Assembly (NCBI GenBank): GCA_015501055.1
Contig: JADNYV010000001.1
Coordinates: forward strand, 372,001-436,000
Direction: 5' to 3'
DNA length: 64,000 bases
Origin: Mucidula mucida
Lineage: Eukaryota; Basidiomycota; Agaricomycetes; Agaricales; Physalacriaceae
The notes under the pieces: generated by a model
Database searches by the model: none
The model's input: the letters and a program-made list of their open reading frames with translations, nothing else
Told to the model about the DNA's origin: nothing
Program-made: the position numbers and the translations under genes
Shown: positions 55,101-64,000 of the stretch, piece after piece
Layout: each line of letters opens with the position of its first letter
How positions within the stretch are numbered: position 1 is the first letter of the stretch

Positions 55101-56823
55101 GATCTGCTGGAGCTTTTCGTTGACGTAGTTGATGCAAAGTTGTTCGAACGAGTTGTCCTACAACTACTGTCAATATCCGAGTTGTGTTGTTGCTTTAGCA
55201 CCGAAAATACCTCAAAAATCTCGAAACCAAAGATATCCTACAAATGTCCGAGTAAGCAATTGGGCGACAGTCATCGCTATTCTCTCACCAGGATACCAAT
55301 AACATGAGCCTTCGCTTGTCGAGGCTTCATGGACACGTTGATTCTGGACACGATCCATTCAAATAGATTATTGTATATCGCCTTTGAGAGAGCGTCGCGT
55401 CCAGACGTAGCTTGAGCAGGGTTGAGAGGGACATCGTACACGGAACCTCTTCGTCCACCGCGTTGGGTCTCCATGACCTTGGAAGTTAACACCTTCTGTA
55501 CCAGAGCAGTATCCACTTCCATCAAGTAGCCCACGAAATCCGTCACACCCGAATCGCTGATTTCCGAGTTACCGTCGTCTTTCTCTGTAAATTGGACGTT
55601 TCCGAGCCAAAGAATGACCGCCAACATCTTGAAAATTTCGTTCTGCTCGTCCGCTGATAATCCAATGATGCCCATTGCAGTCTAAATACGCCGATCAGAA
55701 CAAGGATGGTGCAGAAAGTCAATACTGACGATGGTGTCCCCATAATCTTTCACGTCGTCGATGTCTTGAACTTCCATACAATTGCTGAGACTTGTGTATG
55801 CATACATCTCCGGCCCTTGCAAACCGAACTGCTCTATCGAACAATAAGATTGATACGAATCCTAGGAATGTCACGAATACGCACCACGCTGTTCGTCGGT
55901 TGCACCTTTGGTAAACTGGTAGAAGATGTGGAAGTTTCTTTCATTCTCTACCTGGCCCACAACACGTCCCTTCTCGAGAAGATAATTGGTGATCTGAGCA
56001 CCGATTGGCTCTCCATGCGCATTGAACATGATTTCCAAGTATTTTCCCTGTATCTGAATGAGGGCGAATCACAATGGAAGACTGCAACGCTTACATGTCG
56101 ACTAGAGTTGTTATTCCGCAACGTCTTCGCGCACCCGAAACTTTCCAACAGCGGATTGGTAGCCAGCACCATGTCCTTGATCTCCTGAATACTACTATCC
56201 TGACCGCCCGATACTGCGGCGATGTACTGCATGATACGTTTGGCCGCCTCCGTCTTGCCAGCGCCTGACTCCCCAGAGATGATGACACACTGGTTTTCGT
56301 GATACGCGTTCATGTTGTAATATGCAGATTCGGCGATACCAAAGACATGCGGGGGGACTTCAAGCCTGTTCTTGCCGCGGTATTTCTGTAGGGTGTCCTC
56401 CGTGTATATACCCAAATCTAGGTGACAGTTGAGCGCATCGCAACGGAAGATTATGGCTCTGTTGCCGTACCTCGGAATGGATTGACAGATATTAACACAG
56501 CGCCGATGTAGGTGTAGATTTCAGCATTCGTCCAGCGTTTCTGCAGGTTCTCATTGATGCTTTCATTGCTGATTGTCGTCAGCAGGGTCATGTCGGATAC
56601 GCCAACTTGTTTCTTCTTGAAACCCTCTTTCCAGTCCGCCTAAGCGATGCTATTCAAAACCAGTCTCAACCCTCAATAAAAGGCACTCACCTTTGCAACC
56701 TTGCCAGCAGCACCACCCGATTTCTTTGCCGCGGGGGCTACCTTCTTCCCCGCCTTCTTGGATGGCGCCTACATCGATGGGTCAACCTTACACTGAGCAA
56801 GCCGAGTGGCAGTGACGTACCAT
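52143..56823 (-). CDS. MYO1: class I myosin heavy chain
   Basis: Actin motor for endocytosis and polarised growth at cortical patches. The start codon (56823) is alone in its coding exon. After an intron the chain reads [20 protein letters not shown], then [19 protein letters not shown]. Motor landmarks: [21 protein letters not shown]-loop [20 protein letters not shown], switch I NNNSSRHGKYLEI, switch [22 protein letters not shown] and [14 protein letters not shown]. The TEDS-rule site is Ser in [16 protein letters not shown] motifs lie in [20 protein letters not shown]. The tail has a TH1 membrane-binding domain ([20 protein letters not shown]), a proline-rich TH2 ([17 protein letters not shown]), an SH3 domain ([29 protein letters not shown]), and a short C-terminal end [16 protein letters not shown]. 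About 13 exons. Standard fungal Myo1/MyoA layout. Confidence 0.94.
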
Positions 56824-57037
56824 ATTGAAGTGGCGAGTCTAGTAACTGTTGAATCTAGTAGTAGAATGTAAAGTACAAATGAAGAAGATGGTGAGGGTAT
56901 GTGTATGACAGAATGAGGCAGGGTAGCGCTTGCCGCTTTGGGTCCGGCAAAGTCCGCAGCTCTCCTCTCCCTCTTTCAAGTACAAACCGAACAACGGATA
57001 CAATTCATACAACTATACGTGCAGCTATAGTTTATCA

Positions 57038-59035
57038 TCATGTAGAAATAAGCCATTTCAATCCTTCAGCAGCTGGCTGAACAATCTGCGGTGTCGTATT
57101 AGTCTTCACAATCTCCGCCAAAGCCTTCAGAAGTCCGCAGCTCTCCGCATCCTTCAAAATTTCTGTTCGGTGCTCTGTGTCTGTGCTAACAAGGAAGTTC
57201 CTAGCACATATGACTCCTCGATGTACAAGTCCTGGATCACTCTGCGCTACCTCCGGGTTCTCCGGAGCGGGATTCAGAGAAGGATCAATGAGCTGCGCGA
57301 TGATTGACAAAGCATGGTGGCGCTCGAGCTGCAGGGAGAGTAATGCCTGGCACGCCCCTGATTCTGAAGTTACTGTGGCGAGCGCGCCAGAGGCTGCCAA
57401 CCTGGTCGGCAGGTCGTCAACGTCCGAAAGCGCAACGAGCACCTGTACTTTCGAGTTGACAACTCCATCTGTTCTACCAGTACCTCCGTACCGCTGGAAC
57501 ACTTTTTCAGATCCCGCGATCAGGTTACAGATCAACTCGATAGCTGCTCGCCGCATAAGAACATGATCTTCAAAAAGCAGCAGCTCAACACGATTGACGA
57601 GACCGTCTGCGTCGGCAATTCGGGAGGCGACCTCTGCGCTGTGGGACGAAAGATTCGTCAGTGCCATGAGCACCTCGAATCTCTGAAGGAGGAGTGTGGA
57701 CGAATGTTGCAGAGCGAGAGAAAACGGACGGATTACGTCGTAAATAGCACCATCATCTGGACCGAAGACCTGTACAGGCGCAGCGGTGATGGCAAGTTTT
57801 GCCAACGCCTGTATGGGCTCCAAGTAGGCGGGATCTAGTGATGCCTTGCCTGACGATACCGTCACAGACGCCTTGACAACCTTGAGTAGGACCTTGGCGC
57901 CACCACTGCTCAAGACCTTGCCCCGATTGTCTTTGTCGACAATGATTCCAAGTAATGCCTTTCCGATTTCCATCCTTATTCCAAGGCTCTCCGATGACGC
58001 GAAGGCGGGCGGAAAGACGTCCAGTACGCCATTTGCAACGAGTTTCTTTACCCTAGCGCGGACCTTCTCGTCACTATTTAGAGCAGACTGCTCCTCCTGT
58101 TTGCTTTCGGATGCCTTCGCCATACGGCGTAATTTCTGCATCTGAGCCTGCTCCTCCGTTAACTGAGGCATGTAAACGCACAAGTTTGAGATGATTAGAG
58201 TGACGCCATAGACAAAGGATGAGTGGGTTTCTGCGGTCGTGGAAGCTTTGCGGTGGGGTACGAGTCCAAACAGCGCCTTCATGAACGCGCTATCTTGGCA
58301 AATGATCTCCTTTACAATGGGATTGACAGTGAGGTAGGCCAGACCCTCGACTGCATCCGCTATAGAAGAGTTCCCGCCTCCCGTCATCACCATTTGCTTC
58401 ATGACCGTGGCCAGTTCATCTTCTGTCCTATTGACCTGAGACGCAGATTCCGTTGCTCCTCCTGTCATTTCTGCGGTATCCGATGCGTTCCCTTTCAACA
58501 GCTTGACAAGAGCAACCGTGGCAGCAGCCCGCACAGTTTCAGCTCGAGATGGATTCGACATGAATTCGAGCCATTGAGTTGTTTCTGGACGAAGAACGGC
58601 TCGACATGGCTTATGACCACATGCCTGACTGAGAAGATGCGCTACCTGCAGCGACAGCTCATCGGAGGGCTTGAGGTCGACACTGTCCATGACCATCTCG
58701 AGTACACCATCCTTCTGGAATATAGAGGCTGCCGACTGCCAGTCGACTTGGAATAGAGCGGTGAGAAAGGTGATGGCGATTAAGATGTCATTTTCGTTCG
58801 TCTCTTCAAGATGGAGGAGCACCAAGGGTGAAAATACATCTACGAGAGCCTGTGTAGCCGCCTCGGGGGTTTTGTCTTTACGAACGCCTTGGCAAAAAGC
58901 AGACAGGATGAGATAGGCTTCATGAGGGGATTTGGAGGGAAGGAAAGCAGTAATGAGATATTTCAGCTCGTCAGGAAGAATAGGTCGAGATTGAGCCGTC
59001 TTTTTTAGCAGTTCATCCAGTTGGTCGTTAGACAT
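57038..59035 (-). CDS. UNC-45/Cro1/She4-type myosin chaperone
   Basis: An intronless 665-residue protein made of armadillo-like helical repeats, as in She4/Cro1/UNC-45, which fold and stabilise myosin motor domains. It begins MSNDQLDELLKKTAQSRPIL. Repeat-like units include FQVDWQSAASIFQKDGVLEM, NSSIADAVEGLAYLTVNPIV, YGVTLIISNLCVYMPQLTEE and RFEVLMALTNLSSHSAEVAS. The conserved UCS-type helices MRRAAIELICNLIAGSEKVF and VLVALSDVDDLPTRLAASGA follow, and the end is VQPAAEGLKWLIST. No TPR domain is seen, which fits fungal members. Its stop is 215 bases upstream of the myosin I start, on the same strand. Its own start is only 33 bases from the divergent TRM6 start. Confidence 0.9.
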   Translation of the reverse strand: MSNDQLDELLKKTAQSRPILPDELKYLITAFLPSKSPHEAYLILSAFCQGVRKDKTPEAATQALVDVFSPLVLLHLEETNENDILIAITFLTALFQVDWQSAASIFQKDGVLEMVMDSVDLKPSDELSLQVAHLLSQACGHKPCRAVLRPETTQWLEFMSNPSRAETVRAAATVALVKLLKGNASDTAEMTGGATESASQVNRTEDELATVMKQMVMTGGGNSSIADAVEGLAYLTVNPIVKEIICQDSAFMKALFGLVPHRKASTTAETHSSFVYGVTLIISNLCVYMPQLTEEQAQMQKLRRMAKASESKQEEQSALNSDEKVRARVKKLVANGVLDVFPPAFASSESLGIRMEIGKALLGIIVDKDNRGKVLSSGGAKVLLKVVKASVTVSSGKASLDPAYLEPIQALAKLAITAAPVQVFGPDDGAIYDVIRPFSLALQHSSTLLLQRFEVLMALTNLSSHSAEVASRIADADGLVNRVELLLFEDHVLMRRAAIELICNLIAGSEKVFQRYGGTGRTDGVVNSKVQVLVALSDVDDLPTRLAASGALATVTSESGACQALLSLQLERHHALSIIAQLIDPSLNPAPENPEVAQSDPGLVHRGVICARNFLVSTDTEHRTEILKDAESCGLLKALAEIVKTNTTPQIVQPAAEGLKWLIST

Positions 59036-59068
59036 GATGGATCGGCGTTAACTTTGATGATCGCGTAG
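59036..59068. promoter_or_regulatory. 33-base divergent intergenic region
   Basis: Only these bases separate the start codons of the UNC-45-type gene (minus) and TRM6 (plus). Transcription starts and regulatory sites of each gene must therefore lie within the coding region of the other or in this gap. Confidence 0.6.
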
Positions 59069-60844
59069 ATGACAGATCTGTCTCCTGCCTTCATGAGCCT
59101 CAACCTGAGCACCGGCGAGCCCTCTAGCTCCTCGACAATCCACCCGTCGTCATCGATAAAATCCGGTAACCATGTTCTGCTGCGCCTTCCCAACGGCGAT
59201 GTACGCGGCGTCAAGGCCGACAAAGACTCGTACTGTACTTTTTTTCTGCTGCATCTATCCAATGACGTCTGACGGTCTTCAGAACTATCACGGTCGGGCG
59301 TCTGGGCTCATTCTATGCCAATGAGCTGATTGGACAGCCGTTTGGATTCACACACGAAATCGTCGATAAAAAACTGAAAGTTGTCCCACCTCGCACGCTG
59401 CAGGAAGTCGGTAGGATATCTGCTCGCTCAAAGACCCAATGACTAAGTCCTCCTTTAGAGGATACCGACGCAACCAACGAGCTAATAAACGACGGCGAAT
59501 TTGTTCAGCCATTAACAATAGACGAGATCACGGCGTTGAAGCAGTCTGGAGTGCATGCATCCGTTCGTCCTTGAAATCTACCATTAATCTCGATCTTACT
59601 TTTTTTTCAGGACATTATCAAGAAGCAGATAGAAATGCACGCGAATTACGCGCTCAAGACCGAGTATAGCAAGGAAAAATACAAGAAACGAAAGGAGGCA
59701 AAGTGCGCATCATCTGTACTATCGTTGTCGGTGGCTTGACGTATCTCTCAGATATTCCAAAACATTTACAACCATAGAGCCAACGTTATTCAACGTTTGT
59801 GATTACTGGTTCAACAAAGACCAGACGCGGATACGAGATGTTCGTGCCGACACTCTATCACAGATACTAAACCTGGCCAATATAAGGCCCGGTGGACGTT
59901 ATATCGCGGTCGATGAGGCCTCTGGCCTCATCGTCTCCGGCATCCTGTCTCGTATGGGAGGTCAGTGTATTTTTCCCAATCTGATTTGAATGCAGCTGAC
60001 CCGTGAATAGGCGAAGGACGTCTATTAACGATATGCGATACAGACTCGCCACCAGCATACCCCGTCATGGTTCAGATGAATTTTGAAAAGACCATAGTCA
60101 ACACTGTATTGGCTTCCTTGAATTGGGCAACGGCAGAGGAAGAATACAAGCCCAGTATGGTCATCTTTTGTTGTTTCCAAACCAGAACTGAAGTCTGTAC
60201 AGTTGTTCCTCCATCGGACTTACCAGAGGATGAGATTCGGTCTGAACGCCAAAAATCCCGTTTAAAGAAGCGCAAGGGATTAACTGACGCTCTAACCAAT
60301 ACTCGGGAAGAACTGTTTGCAGGTGACTTTGACGCGTATGTAACCTAAAATCGACGTGCTACAGCTGGCTGAACAAATTTTAGATTAATTGTGGCAACGG
60401 AATACGATGCAATGTCTGTGCTCAACAAGCTTGTACCATATCTCGCCGGTTCTGCATCAATAGTCGTTCAAAGTCAGTATGGTCAGATCCTCAATGATCT
60501 GCAAAACCAATTGCGCAACATTCCCGGCTACCTATGTCCCAGTGTCACTGAAGGGTGGCTGAGACGCTATCAGGTCTTACCTGGGCGAACTCATCCCACT
60601 ATGATGACCTCAGGTTCCGGAGGGTTCATTCTTCATGCCATAAAAGTGTAGGTCCATACTTTGACGATAGACATCAACCTGATGCTATGCCCTTAGATTT
60701 GACGATCCCGAAGCATCTGCCATGGCATCTCGTCGCTTCCATCGGCACAAGAAACCGAAGACAGAACCTTCGGAAGCCACACCTCAGGTCGTACTAGAGA
60801 GCAGCATCCTGAACGGCGATGCGGACATGACCATCGATTCATGA
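59069..60844 (+). CDS. TRM6: tRNA (adenine58-N1)-methyltransferase non-catalytic subunit
   Basis: Trm6 (Gcd10) pairs with Trm61 to methylate A58 of tRNA, including initiator tRNA. The first exon reads MTDLSPAFMSLNLSTGEPSS and HVLLRLPNGDVRGVKADKDS. It joins to TITVGRLGSFYANELIGQPF and GFTHEIVDKKLKVVPPRTLQ, the family N-terminal block. After introns come NDGEFVQPLTIDEITALKQS, DIIKKQIEMHANYALKTEYS and KEKYKKRKEAKYSKTFTTIE. The degenerate methyltransferase fold follows: LNLANIRPGGRYIAVDEASG, LIVSGILSRMGGEGRLLTIC and NTVLASLNWATAEEEYKP. A basic insert (ERQKSRLKKRKGLTDALTNT) is present. The end is VVLESSILNGDADMTIDS. About eight exons. No intact SAM motif is expected in this subunit. Confidence 0.9.
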
Positions 60845-60904
60845 ATAAACAAAATATTAGTAGTACAATAACGTTACGTGGGTATTAGTATCCATCCATC
60901 GTTA

Positions 60905-63900
60905 TCATGAGTCGTTTGCAGGTTGCGCAGATTGTGCAAGGGTTTCGGGGAACAGGGCAGAGACAACCTAGCAGCTCGTCAGTAATCATTGAAGCTATCG
61001 GCATGGTACCAACCTCGTCTACAACGGTGTATACAATGTGTTGGTTGAGGCGTCGATTCTGCAATACAGCGAAAATACGACGGGCACCACGCCTCGCGTT
61101 AGATCGTCCAATCATATTGGCAGCAAGATCTGGACAAAGGATGAACAAGATTCAACCCGGATAGTAAACCATCGTACCAGGGAAGAGCAACGACAGCTTG
61201 CGGTTCGCTTCGTCACGCGTCTTCATCTTCTCGTCAGCAGTTCGAGGTATACCTGGTGGTTTGAGCCTTCCTCCAGGCCATAAGCCATTGCGAAAGATAT
61301 CGAGATAGGTCAACAATTTGGGTGCCTCCAACAGCGACTTGACGGTCTCCCGGATTTTCCTGTTTTATGCAGTCAAGACACCATCATAAGACAAGGTGAC
61401 TGTAGCGTTACCTTTCAATGGTACCACCTAGAACTTGCTGCAGGATGATGACGATAGCCTGTTTTCTTAGCCAATTCGCATTGTTTTGCTTGTTGAGTTC
61501 AAAGATGGCCAAAATGAGATCGCATATCGGCGCTGAGAAGCTCGAGGTACTGCCTTCTCCCTCCAGAGGCTTCAAATCTGCCGAGAGTATCATGTTCGCA
61601 TCGGAAGCGTTCTTCCCAGCGGCATTGAGCGCTTGGGCTACAAGGTCCTCATTGGTAACGTCCGATCCGACTATACCAGCGAACTCTGCGGCCTGTCGGG
61701 TAAGACGCTGTATCATCACGTCCAGCATGGATGGACCAAAAAACATATCGTCGATGCTCTCTGCGACGGAACGATACACATTGCGGACGAGGTCGGTACC
61801 TGAAAATGCCTGCGACGCTTTGGTCGGCGTCAAAGACTGTGATTGGGCAGCGACAAAGGGCGATTCGCGGGACAGAAAGGCTTTCAGTTCATCGCTTTCA
61901 CAGACCGCGGGAATTGCGATGACGCTCTGTTCACATGTGAGCACTACAAGTCACCTGTAAATCGATAGAGGACAGACCTGAAGGTACTTTTCGAGACCAG
62001 TTCTCCGCGCATCCATGAAGTGTACGCTAAGAGAAGGTACCAATCGTTTGCCTGGGAAGTCCAAGTTTCTTACCAACGCGTAACGTTCTCGGAGTTTCGT
62101 GTACATGCTTAGGAACTCGTTATAACGCCTGGCCACCACCCAACCGGATGCGAAACTACCATCGGAAGCTAGCTGCTGCACCTCAATCAGATATCGAACA
62201 ACTTGTTTCCCGTCTTCCTCCCCAACGGTCGAATTGACGATAGCGACTTTGGTTCGGTCAGAGAATAGCCTGTTGGCAGACTCTTGCTGCTGATATTGTA
62301 GCTTCTGAAATTGGAGCTCACGATGTTCCCTGTTCATCGAGGACTTGGATGTCATGAGCAGACGAAGCTCTGACGTATCTCCAGCAAGTTCTGCTTTTTT
62401 GATCAAGTTATCAAGCATCGTCTCCTGCACCTCGAGATTGGCGATTTTGTCACTGAGACGGCCAATCTCGTAGGAGAGGTGCAAATCACCTGGAGCTGCC
62501 AGCTGGAAGGCTCTGTGTTCTTCTTGCGCCTCTTCTTGGTGATCGTCAGGCTCATCCTCTTCATCGGGCTCGTCATCCTCGAACAGGCCTCTTCGCTTCA
62601 TCTTGGAAGAAGCAGACGAACGATAAGATGGTTCCCTCTGCTTTCTGCTCTCATGAGGTTTAACGGGATCATCTTCGAGTGCCATGATATCGGTCAGTGC
62701 AGCATGAATAGCCTCCATACGCTGCTCCTGTACCCGTTGTTCCTGATCATCAGGATCGTCGAATAGAGGAGCACGAGCCTTCTGTGAAGGACTGTCTGCC
62801 ACGGGAGACATTAGAACTTCTATATCCGACAAGTGATGAGGCCGTGAGCCGGATTGTAACGAAGCAATACTTGGAGCCGATCCAGTACTTGATGTTCGAG
62901 ACATGAAGTAACCCGGAGAGGATTCTGAGCGCGGTAGTACGGGAGGCGTCAATGAATGGGTTTTGGGATGTGACATGCTTAAGGGGAGAGAAAGTTGTGG
63001 TGCAGAGGACATACGATCAGGAGACTCCACCATGGCAGTCTTCTTGGGAGCGAAGTCGGGATCGCTTATAGCGCGGAACCAGAGTTCGGAGCGTTCGAAG
63101 TCCTCAAAGTCTTGTTCCATGTCGTGCTCCACCTGTCTCTGTGCATGGAGGACGCTTCTTCGGACACGCTTCTGACTAGCCAGAGAAGGTGTCAATTCGG
63201 TGCGCGCAAAATCCCGTATGTTGTCGATATACTTTTGAGAGATCGACGACAACGCAGGGTGAGGGGTGGGACTAGAGAAGTAGAGGTCATTGATCATCGA
63301 AATGTCCTCTTTGACAGTGACTGCTGATGAAGGGTCTTTGATGGCTTCTTCGTCATCGTTTTCCGAATCAGAGTCGACAGATTCCAAAGGATTCTTGAAA
63401 CTCTCCACCGTCAACCAGAACTGCACCAATAACGATCTCTGTCGCCGATCCATAAACTCCATCAAGTACGAAAGGGAACTGGGGTTCCCAAGAACATCGC
63501 GCAATGTCACAGATTTGGGACTAGAATCAGGGAATGCAGCTGACAGATGCTGAGAGACATCAGTAGAACGTTCAAAATAAGTAAAAAAGTCTTACAGGAT
63601 CGTCACCTCCGCCTCCGAGAACAGCAATGCGCTCTTCGACTTTGCGTTTAGCCGTATAAAGCCTGTCAAGGAAGGCGACGACATCCTCTGTTTTCTCTCC
63701 GTTGATCCAATCGTCCTTCTCGTGATTGGCTAAATTTGAAGGGTCAAACAAACGCAAAGAAACACGAATACAAAATTGCGCACCCAGAAGCACCCTTGTG
63801 CGCCGTATTTCTCCAGCTACATCGTTCTTCAAACGCCGAGCGTCGAGTAGTGATGAGAAACGATTGATGCTACGTAGGAATGATTCAAATTGACGCGCGT

Positions 63901-64000
63901 CGGTACGAATGGTGATGAGTTCATTGCGAGCAGGCGATGATGGGATGGCGGTTGAAAGACGATTCTGAGATTTGGGTGACTGAGCTTCGAGAACGTTGCG
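60905..64000 (-). CDS. MDM1/SNX13-14-like sorting nexin (RGS, PX, Nexin_C), 5' end beyond the right edge
   Basis: An ER-vacuole contact-site type sorting nexin. The visible part starts inside the N-terminal region (KNDVAGEIRRTRVLLGAQFC; VAFLDRLYTAKRKVEERIAV), probably following or within the PXA domain. An RGS-like domain opens VTLRDVLGNPSSLSYLMEFM and FWLTVESFKNPLESVDSD, and ends with RAISDPDF. A long Ser/Pro and acidic linker contains a coiled coil (LQFQKLQYQQQESANRLFSD). The PX domain has RYLIEVQQLASDGSFASGWV, VARRYNEFLSMYTKLRERY and FPGKRLVPSLS. The C-terminal nexin domain includes ICDLILAIFELNKQNNANWL and LAANMIGRSNARRGARRIFA, ending ALFPETLAQSAQPANDS at the stop. Introns near 61160-61205, 61000-61050, 61365-61410 and 61940-61985 are canonical. 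The start and any transmembrane segments lie outside the window. Confidence 0.9.

Overview
The window reads as nuclear DNA of a filamentous basidiomycete, probably a wood- or litter-decaying agaricomycete. Almost every gene is broken by many short introns of about 45 to 70 bases with GT(A/G)..AG ends. Genes are packed on both strands with tens to hundreds of bases between them. The gene set also fits: polyporopepsin-type aspartic proteases, a GH131 glucanase, a Gti1/Pac2 (WOPR) regulator, class I myosin with its UNC-45/She4-type chaperone, and fungal TRP4, RIB5 and ABCC genes. No rRNA, tRNA, CRISPR array or recognisable transposase was found.

Layout. 1-5.7 kb: TRM5 (runs off the left edge), a TatD/Scn1-like hydrolase, an unknown Cys/His protein, the Golgi SNARE GOS1 and an NTF2-like protein. 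6-9.5 kb: a hormone-sensitive-lipase-family esterase, then an unresolved, possibly decayed stretch. 9.5-20.1 kb: a tomosyn/Lgl/Sro7 protein, TRP4, a GH131 secreted glucanase, glutathione synthetase and a DUF89/ARMT1 phosphatase. 20.1-27.5 kb: a divergent promoter, a long coiled-coil gene broken by apparent one-base deletions, and an alpha/beta hydrolase. 28.3-32.4 kb: a head-to-tail pair of aspartic proteases. 33-44.8 kb: an RNF126-type E3 ligase with a 15-base microexon, a full ABCC transporter, a mucin-like membrane protein, a 65-residue membrane protein, riboflavin synthase and a Ser/Pro-rich coiled-coil protein. 44.8-48.5 kb: a gene-poor tract with a diverged direct repeat. 48.5-64 kb: a WOPR regulator, DML1/Misato, myosin I, the UNC-45/She4 chaperone, TRM6/GCD10 and an MDM1-like sorting nexin that runs off the right edge.

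Most genes are housekeeping and functionally unrelated. Two links stand out. Myosin I and the UNC-45-type chaperone that folds myosins are adjacent and co-oriented. GOS1 (a SNARE), tomosyn/Sro7 (a SNARE regulator) and the MDM1-like nexin are all membrane-traffic genes. No wholly new system was identified. The more unusual signals are in gene structure: GC-AG introns that differ reciprocally between the two protease copies and that interrupt the HGG motif of the lipase, a 15-base microexon restoring a zinc ribbon (with a decayed look-alike next to it), a start-codon-only exon in myosin I, a 33-base divergent intergenic region, and clustered frameshifts in one gene only.

Exon boundaries were deduced by eye from splice signals and reading frame. 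Unless stated otherwise, CDS coordinates give the genomic span from start codon to stop codon, introns included.
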